This document shows, piece by piece, positions 8,075 through 16,076 of a stretch of 64,000 bases of DNA (within the stretch, counting starts at the first letter, position 1; each line of letters begins with the position of its first letter). The notes below the pieces were generated by a model. The model saw only the letters and a list, made by a program, of their open reading frames with translations, was not told where the DNA came from and made no database searches. Source of the stretch: JAMZMI01 sp039944535 (GTDB lineage: Bacteria; Bacteroidota; Bacteroidia; Cytophagales; Cyclobacteriaceae); assembly GCA_039944535.1 (NCBI GenBank), contig JBDUYP010000010.1, positions 62,001 through 126,000 on the forward strand, in the 5' to 3' direction. The position numbers and the translations under genes are program-made.

Positions 8075-8608
8075 TCAAATCCAGTTTTTTCTAAAGAAAT
8101 AAGCAAATACATAGGCCGTCCCAAAGATGGCCATCATGGTAACAAAACCCGCAAGGGATAGAGTGGCCATACCACTCAATGCAGCTCCACTGGTACACCC
8201 CCGCCCAAACTGCGACCCGAACCCAAATAAAGCACCCCCGACCACAGCCAGTATTATGCGTTTCCTCGATGTGATTTTGGGAGAATGTTCCGTTTTCAGT
8301 TTCAGTCTGCCGGCCAGAGCCCCAGATAGAAATCCACCAACCAGCACCCCTAATACCTCAAATACAAGCCAGCTTTTCATTGGACTGTGATCATCAGACA
8401 AGTACTTCGAATAAAAAGAGGACTCCTCAGCTTTGTCATGGCTCACTACCTCCACGGTACTCACTACGACACTTTTCATGGCGCCACTGGCCCCCAAGCC
8501 TCTACCCGTGAGATAGAAAGAAAGCAATAGTACCAGTCCAAGAATAACCCCTGCCAGATAGGGATTCATGTACTTGGTGTTTCGTGTAATGTAATTATGA
8601 TGTGACAT
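8075..8608 (-). CDS. YeeE/YedE family transporter half, TsuA-like (N-terminal half)
   Basis: A 177-residue membrane protein with about four helices. After a short N-terminal cytoplasmic stretch come a first helix (PYLAGVILGLVLLLSFYL) and, near residue 135, the diagnostic GSQFGRGCTSGAALSG with the conserved cysteine. A soluble segment of about 40 residues with KAEESSFYSKYLSDDHSP separates the first and second helices. The partner gene begins one base beyond its stop. It sits 107 bp after the NrfD gene and is probably in the same operon. Known TsuA proteins fuse both halves in one chain. Confidence 0.8.
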   Translation of the reverse strand: MSHHNYITRNTKYMNPYLAGVILGLVLLLSFYLTGRGLGASGAMKSVVVSTVEVVSHDKAEESSFYSKYLSDDHSPMKSWLVFEVLGVLVGGFLSGALAGRLKLKTEHSPKITSRKRIILAVVGGALFGFGSQFGRGCTSGAALSGMATLSLAGFVTMMAIFGTAYVFAYFFRKNWI

Positions 8609-8715
8609 GTCTTTATCGTTGAAAATTGAAAGGGAAAAGGTTTTGGTGAAGTCTATCCTACTTCCATTTAACCTGGCCTCTTCTATTTTTAGTCTTTACA
8701 CTTTAATCTTCCTCA

Positions 8716-9657
8716 TCAATATAGATATCTACTCGCCTGTCCTGCGTACACGATGATAAAACGGAGCATCACATTGCCAAACAGAATCAGCACTACAGGA
8801 ATGATCACGGGAACTTTTTGCCCGCGCATTTCCAATACCTCCAACACTGCCGGAACCACCATGCCAATAAATACCACAAAAATCCAGAATGGCAAGGTGT
8901 ACTGACCACCAAGGAACAGCCTGGCCGCCTCTATCTGCACCTCAGTACTAGCCATCAACCCCATGAATAGGTGTATAATGAAAAACAATTCCGCTGCGAT
9001 GATTACAAGATCTATTTGGCTGAAAAGCTTACGCTCCATCTCGCTTTTACTCATGCCCATGATCACTGCCGCTCCTGCTGACAGTCCTGACGCTAAAAAC
9101 AACGGACCTAGAATGGATGTATTCCAAAGTGGTCGCGCATTGAAGGCAGAGAGCAAAATACCTGTATATATCCCCAATATGATAGAATAGAAAATCATGA
9201 TCCAGGCCAGCACTCTCCTATGACGTATAAAATAGGTTTCTAGTCTGTAGATCCATTCGTATTTCCAATCAATATTTGGGAACGCTTCTCTAAAGTAAGT
9301 TCCGCTCCAGATCAAAGACAAAGGAGTGACAACCATCAGCGTCCATGCTCCCCATGACATTGGAGATTCCAATCTAATCGCCGTGTAAAGCCTCCAGAAA
9401 TATAATTTATGATGAAGATCCAGAAACAAGGCACCCAAACCCAAGACAAGAATAACCGGCGCTATCATTGGTGCCCATTTAACTGCTGTGGGGTATAAGC
9501 GCTCCTTTCCTTTGAGATAATAAAACGAGGCAAAGAAGAGCAGCCCTGCTGCCAAGCCACCAACGAAGAGGTAAAAAGCAATCTCCCAACCCCAAATATG
9601 AAGTGCGGGATCTACCTTAAAATTCATCCTTCCGCTAACAATAATTTCTTCTTCCAT
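8716..9657 (-). CDS. NrfD/PsrC-family quinone-interacting membrane subunit
   Basis: A 313-residue polytopic protein with eight or nine helices. The family opening WEIAFYLFVGGLAAGLLFFASFYY is clear, and charged residues flank the first helix. Acidic and histidine-rich loops such as FLDLHHKLYFWRLYT lie near the quinone site in the family. With the neighbouring Fe-S and molybdopterin subunits it would form a three-part complex that exchanges electrons between the menaquinone pool and a periplasmic active site. The start is 5 bp beyond the stop of the ferredoxin gene. The direction of electron flow is not evident from sequence. Confidence 0.9.
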   Translation of the reverse strand: MEEEIIVSGRMNFKVDPALHIWGWEIAFYLFVGGLAAGLLFFASFYYLKGKERLYPTAVKWAPMIAPVILVLGLGALFLDLHHKLYFWRLYTAIRLESPMSWGAWTLMVVTPLSLIWSGTYFREAFPNIDWKYEWIYRLETYFIRHRRVLAWIMIFYSIILGIYTGILLSAFNARPLWNTSILGPLFLASGLSAGAAVIMGMSKSEMERKLFSQIDLVIIAAELFFIIHLFMGLMASTEVQIEAARLFLGGQYTLPFWIFVVFIGMVVPAVLEVLEMRGQKVPVIIPVVLILFGNVMLRFIIVYAGQASRYLY

Positions 9658-9662
9658 GATGG

Positions 9663-10196
9663 TCAGATTAAGAAGTACAACTGTGGGTCTGTTCCAGCTT
9701 CGGTTTTCAGTCTTTTGTATTTTCTGGTTTGAATCTTTCTCGAAACTTCGCTGTTGGGGTCGTCTAAATCACCGAAATACAAGCAATTTGTAGGGCAAAC
9801 CTCCACGCAAGCGGGCTGTTCGCCTTTTCTTACTTTGTGAATACAAAAAGTACACTTATCCACGTACCCATCCGGGTGCGGATATCGGGCATCATATGGG
9901 CATGAAGCGATACAAGCTCCACAACCAATACACATATCAGGAGTGACCAATACTACTCCTCCCTCCTCAATATGGCTCGCTCCCGTAGGGCAGCATCGCA
10001 CACATGGAGCGTTTGCACAATGGTGACACCTCTCTGACCTAAACTCAAGTTCCAGGTTAGGATAAGTGCCGCTTGTGGTTTCTACTATCCAGTCGCGGCA
10101 ATACCCTACCGGAACTTTATTCTCTATCTGGCAGGCTACCACACAATCACTGCAGCCCACACACTTTTTGGTATCGATGGCCATTGCGTATCTCAT
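9663..10196 (-). CDS. Four-cluster ferredoxin subunit (PsrB/PhsB/NrfC type)
   Basis: A 177-residue electron-transfer subunit with four cysteine clusters: CVGCSDCVVAC near the N-terminus, CHHCANAPCVRCCP, CIGCGACIASCPYDAR and CTFCIHKV with the closing CVEVCP. This is the arrangement of DMSO-reductase-family beta subunits and would link the molybdopterin subunit to the NrfD subunit. No signal peptide is present, so it would cross the membrane with the Tat-exported large subunit. It overlaps that gene by 4 bp. The order catalytic, Fe-S, NrfD is the classic psrABC/phsABC order. Confidence 0.93.
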   Translation of the reverse strand: MRYAMAIDTKKCVGCSDCVVACQIENKVPVGYCRDWIVETTSGTYPNLELEFRSERCHHCANAPCVRCCPTGASHIEEGGVVLVTPDMCIGCGACIASCPYDARYPHPDGYVDKCTFCIHKVRKGEQPACVEVCPTNCLYFGDLDDPNSEVSRKIQTRKYKRLKTEAGTDPQLYFLI

Positions 10197-12430
10197 GATG
10201 CTGTTGCGGTTTTAGGTTCCTCAGTTAATATTGTCACGAAGTTTTCCCTCATGCCCGTTCCTCCCATGATGGGGTCGTATTTCACATTACTGATCAGCTC
10301 GGTATCACTGGCTCCTTTACCAAAGGCTCGTGAAAGTTTCTTATTGGAATGACCAAAACCATGTACCATGTAAACAGAATCCCAGCGCGTGCGCTCGGTT
10401 ATGCGTACCTTGATAGAGAAGGATGAGATAATGTCATCCTGATTTTTGAGCCAGACATATTGCCCTTTTTTCAAACCCCACTGTTTTGCCACTTTTGGGT
10501 TAACCCAAAGTTCATTTTCTGGCATAATGTCCGCCAGATTAGGGTTGTTGGAGGTTCTACTAAATGTATGAGCCGGAGCACGACCATAGTTTAGCCTATA
10601 GAAGCCCGGCTGTGGCTGAGCGTGCTCAGTATAGATCGGTAACGGATCAAAACCCTCATTGGCTAATTCAGTAGAATAAAGTTCGATTTTGCCTGTGTTC
10701 GTATTGAATTCAAAATCCTGACCATCTCTCATATACAGATCGTCGTACTGTCTTTTAAATTTCTTGACACCCACTTTTTTCATCTCATCTAGCGAACTTC
10801 CTACTTGCTGAAGCTGCCAGTCGAGCACCTCTTCTATGTCTTTATATTTGAAAAACTCATCCAACCCTAATTCATATCCCAACTGCTGTGCTATCCACCA
10901 ATCTGGTTTGGTATTGTATTTTGGTTTCACTGCTGGCATTCGCAAGGAAATAACCGGTTCTCTGTGTGGAGAATTTCGAATGGCGTCATATCGCTCCAGG
11001 TAGGTACACTCCGGCAAAACAACATCAGCATAACCCGTGATCTCCATCGGCATGGTATCAATAGCCACGAGCAGTTCCAATGACTCAATGGCTTCAAGTG
11101 TTTTCTTTTGATCCGGCAGGGTATGAATGAGATTAGTTCCGTTCACAATCCAGCCTTTGATATTGCAGTCACGTTCCGGAGCAGGGGTTGTCACATCGCA
11201 CAGCCCATTCGAAATCACTTCTGTTGCGAGGCTGTATTTTCCTTCAAGTGCGTCCAAATAAGATTTTTTAGGTTTTGGGTATGCTGGGTGAGGAAAATCC
11301 GGGATATCTACTTTTTCGGGACTATAAAATCCGCCCCTGCGTCCCCATGAGCCCAGCAACGCATTCAAGATTGCTACAGCCCTAAGCCTCTGGGTATCAT
11401 CTCCATACCAGGTCACATGCCTGCCGGGGTGAATGATTACAGAAGGAGAAGCATTGGCCATTTCACGGGCAGTTTCCCTTATGGTTTTCGGGTCGATAGT
11501 GGTGACTCCATAAGCCCACTCAGGAGTATAAGTCGCCACGTGTGCTTTGAGTTGATCAAATCCAAAAGTGTATTTTTCAACATATTCCTTATCGTACCAG
11601 CCTTCATTGATGATCACATTGATCCATGAAAGCAACAGCGCAATGTCGGTAGAAGGTTTGATTGGGAGCCAGAATTTCGACTTGCTGGCAGCTGTGGAGA
11701 ATCGAGGGTCCACAGTGATGATGGTAGCTCCACGGTCTATGGCCTGAGACATCTCCTGTACCTGACCATTGTGCATATTTTCACCTATGTGAGAGCCAAT
11801 CAAAACCAGGCATCTGGTATCACGAATATCCGTCCTTTCCGGAGACAAAACCCCTTCACCGAAAGTAGCATAAAAAGCGACTTCTCTAGGCCCTCTACAC
11901 TGAGCAAAACTTGGCGCAGTGATGTGCGGAGAACCATAAGCTTTCATCAAATGACCAAGAAACTTACCGCCAGAACCGTGCGTAAATAGCGCCATACACT
12001 CAGGCCCGTAATCTTTGGCGATTTTTTTCATCTTGTCCCCAATGACTTTGAATGCCTCTGGCCATGTAGCTTTTCTAAAAACCTGCTTACCATCCTTTTC
12101 TACTCTAATCAGCGGATGTTTAAGCCTGTCTTCATCATAATACATACCCACCCCCCCCGTTCCGCGCGGGCAAAGTCTGCCATTGCAGTGCGGATCATCG
12201 GCATGTCCTTCTATTTTCCAGATATCACCGTCTTGGTTTTTAGTAACCCAACCGGCACATTTCCAAAAGCACACCTCACAATACGTGGGGGTGCGCTCCA
12301 AACTGGTTGCTTTTGGAATACTGTCATTGAGAATGGCGCCATCCACCAGATTGTATGCAGATCCGGCAAGCGCTACGGTACCCAGTCCGGCACCAGAAAT
12401 TTTGATAAACTCCCTTCTGTTAGTTTTCAT
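10193..12430 (-). CDS. Molybdopterin oxidoreductase catalytic subunit (PsrA/PhsA-like)
   Basis: A 745-residue DMSO-reductase-family catalytic subunit. A twin-arginine signal (NRREFIKISGAG) at residues 4-15 predicts Tat export. The N-terminal [4Fe-4S] ligands are Cys51, Cys54, Cys58 and Cys87 (C-x2-C-x3-C-x28-C). The molybdenum ligand appears to be Cys178 in SFAQCRGPREVAF. This combination is typical of polysulfide, thiosulfate, tetrathionate and arsenate reductases; the transporter and rhodanese neighbours favour a thiosulfate or polysulfide substrate. The reverse reaction (oxidation) cannot be excluded. It is the first gene of the minus-strand operon that runs to 6451. Confidence 0.88.
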   Translation of the reverse strand: MKTNRREFIKISGAGLGTVALAGSAYNLVDGAILNDSIPKATSLERTPTYCEVCFWKCAGWVTKNQDGDIWKIEGHADDPHCNGRLCPRGTGGVGMYYDEDRLKHPLIRVEKDGKQVFRKATWPEAFKVIGDKMKKIAKDYGPECMALFTHGSGGKFLGHLMKAYGSPHITAPSFAQCRGPREVAFYATFGEGVLSPERTDIRDTRCLVLIGSHIGENMHNGQVQEMSQAIDRGATIITVDPRFSTAASKSKFWLPIKPSTDIALLLSWINVIINEGWYDKEYVEKYTFGFDQLKAHVATYTPEWAYGVTTIDPKTIRETAREMANASPSVIIHPGRHVTWYGDDTQRLRAVAILNALLGSWGRRGGFYSPEKVDIPDFPHPAYPKPKKSYLDALEGKYSLATEVISNGLCDVTTPAPERDCNIKGWIVNGTNLIHTLPDQKKTLEAIESLELLVAIDTMPMEITGYADVVLPECTYLERYDAIRNSPHREPVISLRMPAVKPKYNTKPDWWIAQQLGYELGLDEFFKYKDIEEVLDWQLQQVGSSLDEMKKVGVKKFKRQYDDLYMRDGQDFEFNTNTGKIELYSTELANEGFDPLPIYTEHAQPQPGFYRLNYGRAPAHTFSRTSNNPNLADIMPENELWVNPKVAKQWGLKKGQYVWLKNQDDIISSFSIKVRITERTRWDSVYMVHGFGHSNKKLSRAFGKGASDTELISNVKYDPIMGGTGMRENFVTILTEEPKTATAS

Positions 12431-12529
12431 AGGGGTGCTTGATTTAGATCGTCAAGCTACCACCAGAAGTAGTGATCTGATATGATTTTCGTTAGCTCAA
12501 ACCATGAGGTTTGCTACCACTGATATACA

Positions 12530-13174
12530 TCACAAAAGGTAGAAGAAAACAGAGAAGAAATGGAGCAAACTGCCAGCCAGAACCCAAAAATGAAAAGTAG
12601 CGTGGTTATATGGCAACCGATCAATAGCGTAAAATATGGCTCCAACTGTATAGCTGACACCTCCGAGAATAAGCAGCAATAGACCTCCCGTTTCCAGATT
12701 TTCGTATAGAGGTTTTGCCGCAATGACTGCCACCCAGCCCATAAGCACATAGCCAATGGTAGAAATCATATTGAAACGACCGGTAAAGAAGATTTTAAAA
12801 ATAACACCCACCAGTGCCAAACCCCACGTGATACCAAAAAGTACCCATCCCATGGTCCCGTTTAGAGTAACAAGACAAAAAGGTGTATAAGTACCAGCAA
12901 TGAGTACATAGATGGCCGCATGATCAAAAACGTTGAGCTTCCTTCTCCACTTTTTGCTTTTTACCGAATGGTAAAGCGTAGAAGCCAAATACAGCATCAC
13001 TAAACTGCTACCGAAAATACTGAAACTCACGATGTGCCAGGCATCACCATAAAGACTGGCGAAAACCACAAGCAGTACGAGCCCTGCCACACTCAGGACA
13101 AAACCTGCCAGATGGGTGATAACATTGAGTATTTCTTCTTTGTGTGGGTAAAATGTAAGTGGAGCTTTGACCAT
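12530..13174 (-). CDS. Hemolysin III / PAQR-family membrane protein
   Basis: A 214-residue protein with seven predicted helices. Family landmarks include EEILNVITHLAGFVLSV at the start, LYHSVKSKKWRRKLNVFDHAAIYVLIAGTYTPF in the middle, and a late YAIDRLPYNHATFHFWV with conserved histidines that bind zinc in PAQR proteins. Bacterial members such as TrhA/YqfA affect membrane fluidity; haemolytic activity is doubtful despite the name. It lies 100 bp upstream (in transcription order) of the molybdopterin subunit gene on the same strand, so it might share transcripts with it, but its role does not suggest a link. Confidence 0.88.
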   Translation of the reverse strand: MVKAPLTFYPHKEEILNVITHLAGFVLSVAGLVLLVVFASLYGDAWHIVSFSIFGSSLVMLYLASTLYHSVKSKKWRRKLNVFDHAAIYVLIAGTYTPFCLVTLNGTMGWVLFGITWGLALVGVIFKIFFTGRFNMISTIGYVLMGWVAVIAAKPLYENLETGGLLLLILGGVSYTVGAIFYAIDRLPYNHATFHFWVLAGSLLHFFSVFFYLL

Positions 13175-13180
13175 GTATAA

Positions 13181-13196
13181 TCAATTGACGTGTCAA
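13181..13196. promoter_or_regulatory. Operator-like palindrome before the hemolysin III gene
   Basis: AATTGACGTGTCAATT has perfect 7-bp arms around a GT centre and lies 7-22 bp before the hemolysin III ATG, in the divergent gap shared with the pirin gene. The spacing is too short for a Crp/Fnr site. It may be an operator or chance in AT-rich DNA. Confidence 0.3.
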
Positions 13197-13321
13197 TTAA
13201 ATCAACGCCGTTTTTTTAAAGATGTTGAATGATTGAAATAAAATTATTCGAGGAATCTCATGTGAGTGAACATCTTTGTATTCATGGTTGTTACCAATTC
13301 ACGCATCAAAAAACCAAATCA

Positions 13322-14320
13322 ATGTCATCAATCAAAAGTAGCAAGGCACTCGGCTTTCCGTGGGAAACGCAAGACCCTTTCATCTTCTGTGCATATCACG
13401 CTGATAGTTATCCGGAGGGGAATGAAAAACTGGGGCCAAAGGCCTCATTAGAGGGCAGAAACATAGGTCAGGATTTTCAGGGAAAAGATGGCTGGAGTAT
13501 GTATCACGGCACTACCGTTCCCGGGTTTCCGCAGCATCCTCATTGCGGATTTGAAACGGTAACAATTGTACAAGAAGGGCTCGTGGACCACTCTGACTCA
13601 CTGGGTGCTGCCGGGCGATTTGGCAATGGAGATGTACAGTGGATGACAGCCGGTGCAGGTGTGAATCACTCCGAGATGTTTCCACTTCTCAAATCCGATG
13701 AACCCAACCCTTTTCTGCTTTTTCAGATCTGGTTGAATCTGCCACGAGCCAAGAAAAAAGTGAAGCCTCACTTCTCAATGCTTTGGGCGGAAACGATTCC
13801 TAAGATAAAAACCGGAACTGGAACAGAGCTGACACTGGTAGCTGGTGAATACGATGGACAAAAAGCCCCTGCTCCCGCTCCTGACTCATGGGCGGCTGAC
13901 CCGGCTAATGAAGTGGCCATGTGGGTGATAAAAATGGAACCTGAGGCCGAATGGACAATACCAGCGGCAGGTAGCGGACTCAATCGCTCACTTTTTTACT
14001 TCAAAGGAGACCGGATGACTGCTGACGGTGAAGATTTCAGGCAAAGGGTAACCCTACAGCTCGACTCCAATCAGGAAACGAACATCAAAAATGGCAAAAC
14101 TGAAAGCCACTTTCTCTTTCTTCAGGGTAAACCAATAGCCGAACCGGTGGTGCAATACGGCCCGTTTGTGACCAATACCAATGAGGAAGTACAGCAAGTA
14201 ATCAGAGAATATCAGAAGACTGAGTTTGGCGGCTGGCCCTGGCCTCAGCATGACAATGTTCATGATAAATCCAAGGGACGCTTTGCCATCCACGCAGATG
14301 GACGTGTCGAGGAAAAGTGA
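13322..14320 (+). CDS. Pirin family protein (bicupin)
   Basis: A 332-residue bicupin. The metal-binding signature in the first cupin is HPHCGFETVTIVQEG, with further ligands in WMTAGAGVNHSE, so the usual His and Glu positions are kept. The second half (about residues 210-300) is a second cupin-like domain without obvious metal ligands, as in other pirins. It ends with the family-typical YQKTEFGGWPWP. Some pirins have quercetinase or regulatory activity; the physiological role is not deducible. The frame opens 31 codons earlier, but ATG 13322 (MSSIKSSKALG) is the better start. It converges with the response regulator gene, with 8 bp between their stops. Confidence 0.88.
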   Translation: MSSIKSSKALGFPWETQDPFIFCAYHADSYPEGNEKLGPKASLEGRNIGQDFQGKDGWSMYHGTTVPGFPQHPHCGFETVTIVQEGLVDHSDSLGAAGRFGNGDVQWMTAGAGVNHSEMFPLLKSDEPNPFLLFQIWLNLPRAKKKVKPHFSMLWAETIPKIKTGTGTELTLVAGEYDGQKAPAPAPDSWAADPANEVAMWVIKMEPEAEWTIPAAGSGLNRSLFYFKGDRMTADGEDFRQRVTLQLDSNQETNIKNGKTESHFLFLQGKPIAEPVVQYGPFVTNTNEEVQQVIREYQKTEFGGWPWPQHDNVHDKSKGRFAIHADGRVEEK

Positions 14321-14328
14321 CAGGTGCC

Positions 14329-15021
14329 TTATAAAGTACTAATGCGCTCCAAAAGTGTCTTGCGATTTGAAGCACTAATGGGGATTATTTTATCTGCAAT
14401 TTGAAGGTTGCCCTGATCGATGTTTTTGATCGCACTCAACCGCACAATAAAAGAACGGTGCACTCTGATAAACTCATTCGCAGGCAGTTTTGCTTCAGCA
14501 TCTTTTAGTTTAGTATATACTACATGCACTTTCTCGGGAGTATGTACTTTGACATAATCTCCATAGGCCTCCAGATATTGAATACTATTCAAATCCAGCT
14601 TCACAAGAATAGAATCAGATTTCACGTAAAAGTGGTCGTCTTCTGCTCCGGTTGATCTCTTCAGGTTATCAACTGCCCTATTGACAGCTTTAAGAAACCG
14701 TCCAAAATCCGAAATGGGTTTTACCAAATAGTCTGTCACATTGAAATCAAACGCATCCAATGCAAAATCAGATTGCGAGGTGATCATGATGATCTGAGGC
14801 TGCTTTTCTAAATTCTTTAATATATCAATGCCAGACATATCGGGCATCTGAACATCCAAAAACACAATGTCCGGACTCAACTCAACGATGGCACTTGCTC
14901 CTTTCACCGAGTCATCAAATGTTGCCACCATCTCCAAAAAATCAATACGCTTAACCAGAGACAACATGATTTTAAGAGCAACCAAATCATCGTCAATCGC
15001 TATACACCGGTATTTACTCAT
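14329..15021 (-). CDS. LytTR-family response regulator
   Basis: A 230-residue two-domain regulator. The receiver (residues 1-120) has the acidic pocket IAIDDD, phosphoacceptor Asp in DIVFLDVQMPDMSG, the signalling MITSQSD and the conserved lysine in YLVKPI. The LytTR DNA-binding domain follows at about 135-230, with YLEAYGDYVKVH and EFIRVHRSFIV. It would bind direct-repeat promoter sites as a dimer. It lies 110 bp downstream of the Hpt gene at the end of the adhesin gene block, so it is the likely output of a relay fed by that protein. Its targets are unknown. Confidence 0.92.
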   Translation of the reverse strand: MSKYRCIAIDDDLVALKIMLSLVKRIDFLEMVATFDDSVKGASAIVELSPDIVFLDVQMPDMSGIDILKNLEKQPQIIMITSQSDFALDAFDFNVTDYLVKPISDFGRFLKAVNRAVDNLKRSTGAEDDHFYVKSDSILVKLDLNSIQYLEAYGDYVKVHTPEKVHVVYTKLKDAEAKLPANEFIRVHRSFIVRLSAIKNIDQGNLQIADKIIPISASNRKTLLERISTL

Positions 15022-15131
15022 AAAGAAAAAATGCGTTTAAGAGAATTATTTCAATCAACTAAAATCTGTAGCTAAGTTAAGAAAAACAATCCTTTCGATT
15101 ATTTTAATTGTTTAACTCCCTTTTTTAGCGT

Positions 15132-16067
15132 TTAAACCACAAGTGCCTCTATGAGTACTTCCATGGCACGATCAGATTCTCTCATGTAGTCACTGAACTG
15201 TGTTTGTAACAAGGAATCGTTCTTTGCCAAAGCAGACTCCTCTATCCGCTGAAGTTGATCAGCTATATCAGACCGTTCAATGTTCTGATAAGTTGGTTTG
15301 AGTTTATGAGCAAGACGAGCCATAACATTCCAATCTTTATCATTCAATGCCTGGGAGAATGCTTCATTTTCTGCAGGCACACATTCCAGGATAAGGTATA
15401 ATATTTCTCGCACGAGCTGTGAACCTTCTCCTGTAATGCTGAACAAGTACGGAAAATACCTTTTACTTATCTTGATTTCTGAGTTTGTCTTTTGATGAAA
15501 GATCTCCTTAAAATCAAATCTGAGTTTTAGCGTATCGGGGCTTAAATGAGCAATAATTCCTTCTTTTTTTAATTCTTTTATTGTGCTGCTCAATTTCGAT
15601 GAGGGTAAATCCCCACAAATATCCACTTTCAGCACATTGTCCTTTGCCGATATGCGAACTGTAAGGGTGAGGTCTGCGCTTTTTTCCAAAAGGAGAAAAA
15701 GGCTATAGAAGCAACAATGAATGATCGTGATTCTATTTGCCGAAATAATCATATTATCAGGTGCTAACTCGAAAAGCAATCTGCTTTTGCGCTGAGCGGC
15801 AAATTTTCCAAAACCAAGAGTAAGGGCTGATTGAATATATTCCAATTTAAAAGGCGTATTCATGGCCATGTTCCTTGCCAGGTTCATTCCTTTTTCAATG
15901 GAAATAATTTTTAAATAATCCTCGATTAATTCAAGCCCTGCGCTAATTTTTGAATCCTTTAGGTCAGGATTTGAGGCCACAACATCTACAAGAAACGACA
16001 TGGACAACCCATGTTTTTTCCCGTTTAAATTGTTGATGCCAATATGAATATCTGTTTGCTTGTTCAT
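15132..16067 (-). CDS. Hpt-domain phosphotransfer protein with degenerate kinase-like region
   Basis: A 311-residue cytoplasmic protein. The C-terminal 90 residues form a histidine phosphotransfer domain, with the phosphoacceptor in ARLAHKLKPTYQNI. The first 200 residues resemble a histidine kinase dimerisation plus ATPase layout (helical region, then alternating strands such as KSRLLFELAP, LTLTVRI and LKVDICGDLP). However, the N-box asparagine and the glycine-rich G boxes that bind ATP are missing, so it is probably a pseudo-kinase that only relays phosphate. Its ATG is 9 bp after the giant adhesin's stop codon, implying co-transcription, and a LytTR regulator follows. The kinase-like reading is inference; the Hpt motif is clear. 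Confidence 0.72.
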   Translation of the reverse strand: MNKQTDIHIGINNLNGKKHGLSMSFLVDVVASNPDLKDSKISAGLELIEDYLKIISIEKGMNLARNMAMNTPFKLEYIQSALTLGFGKFAAQRKSRLLFELAPDNMIISANRITIIHCCFYSLFLLLEKSADLTLTVRISAKDNVLKVDICGDLPSSKLSSTIKELKKEGIIAHLSPDTLKLRFDFKEIFHQKTNSEIKISKRYFPYLFSITGEGSQLVREILYLILECVPAENEAFSQALNDKDWNVMARLAHKLKPTYQNIERSDIADQLQRIEESALAKNDSLLQTQFSDYMRESDRAMEVLIEALVV

Positions 16068-16076
16068 GATTCCTTA

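Noticed and set aside
10193..12430. Assigning the Mo enzyme as nitrate reductase
   Set aside because: The apparent Mo ligand is cysteine and the downstream genes are sulfur-related with no nitrate-reductase chaperone or cytochrome b subunit.
12116..12485. Plus-strand frames inside the molybdopterin subunit's 5' end
   Set aside because: The minus-strand frame has intact cofactor motifs and a Tat signal; the plus frames are shadows.
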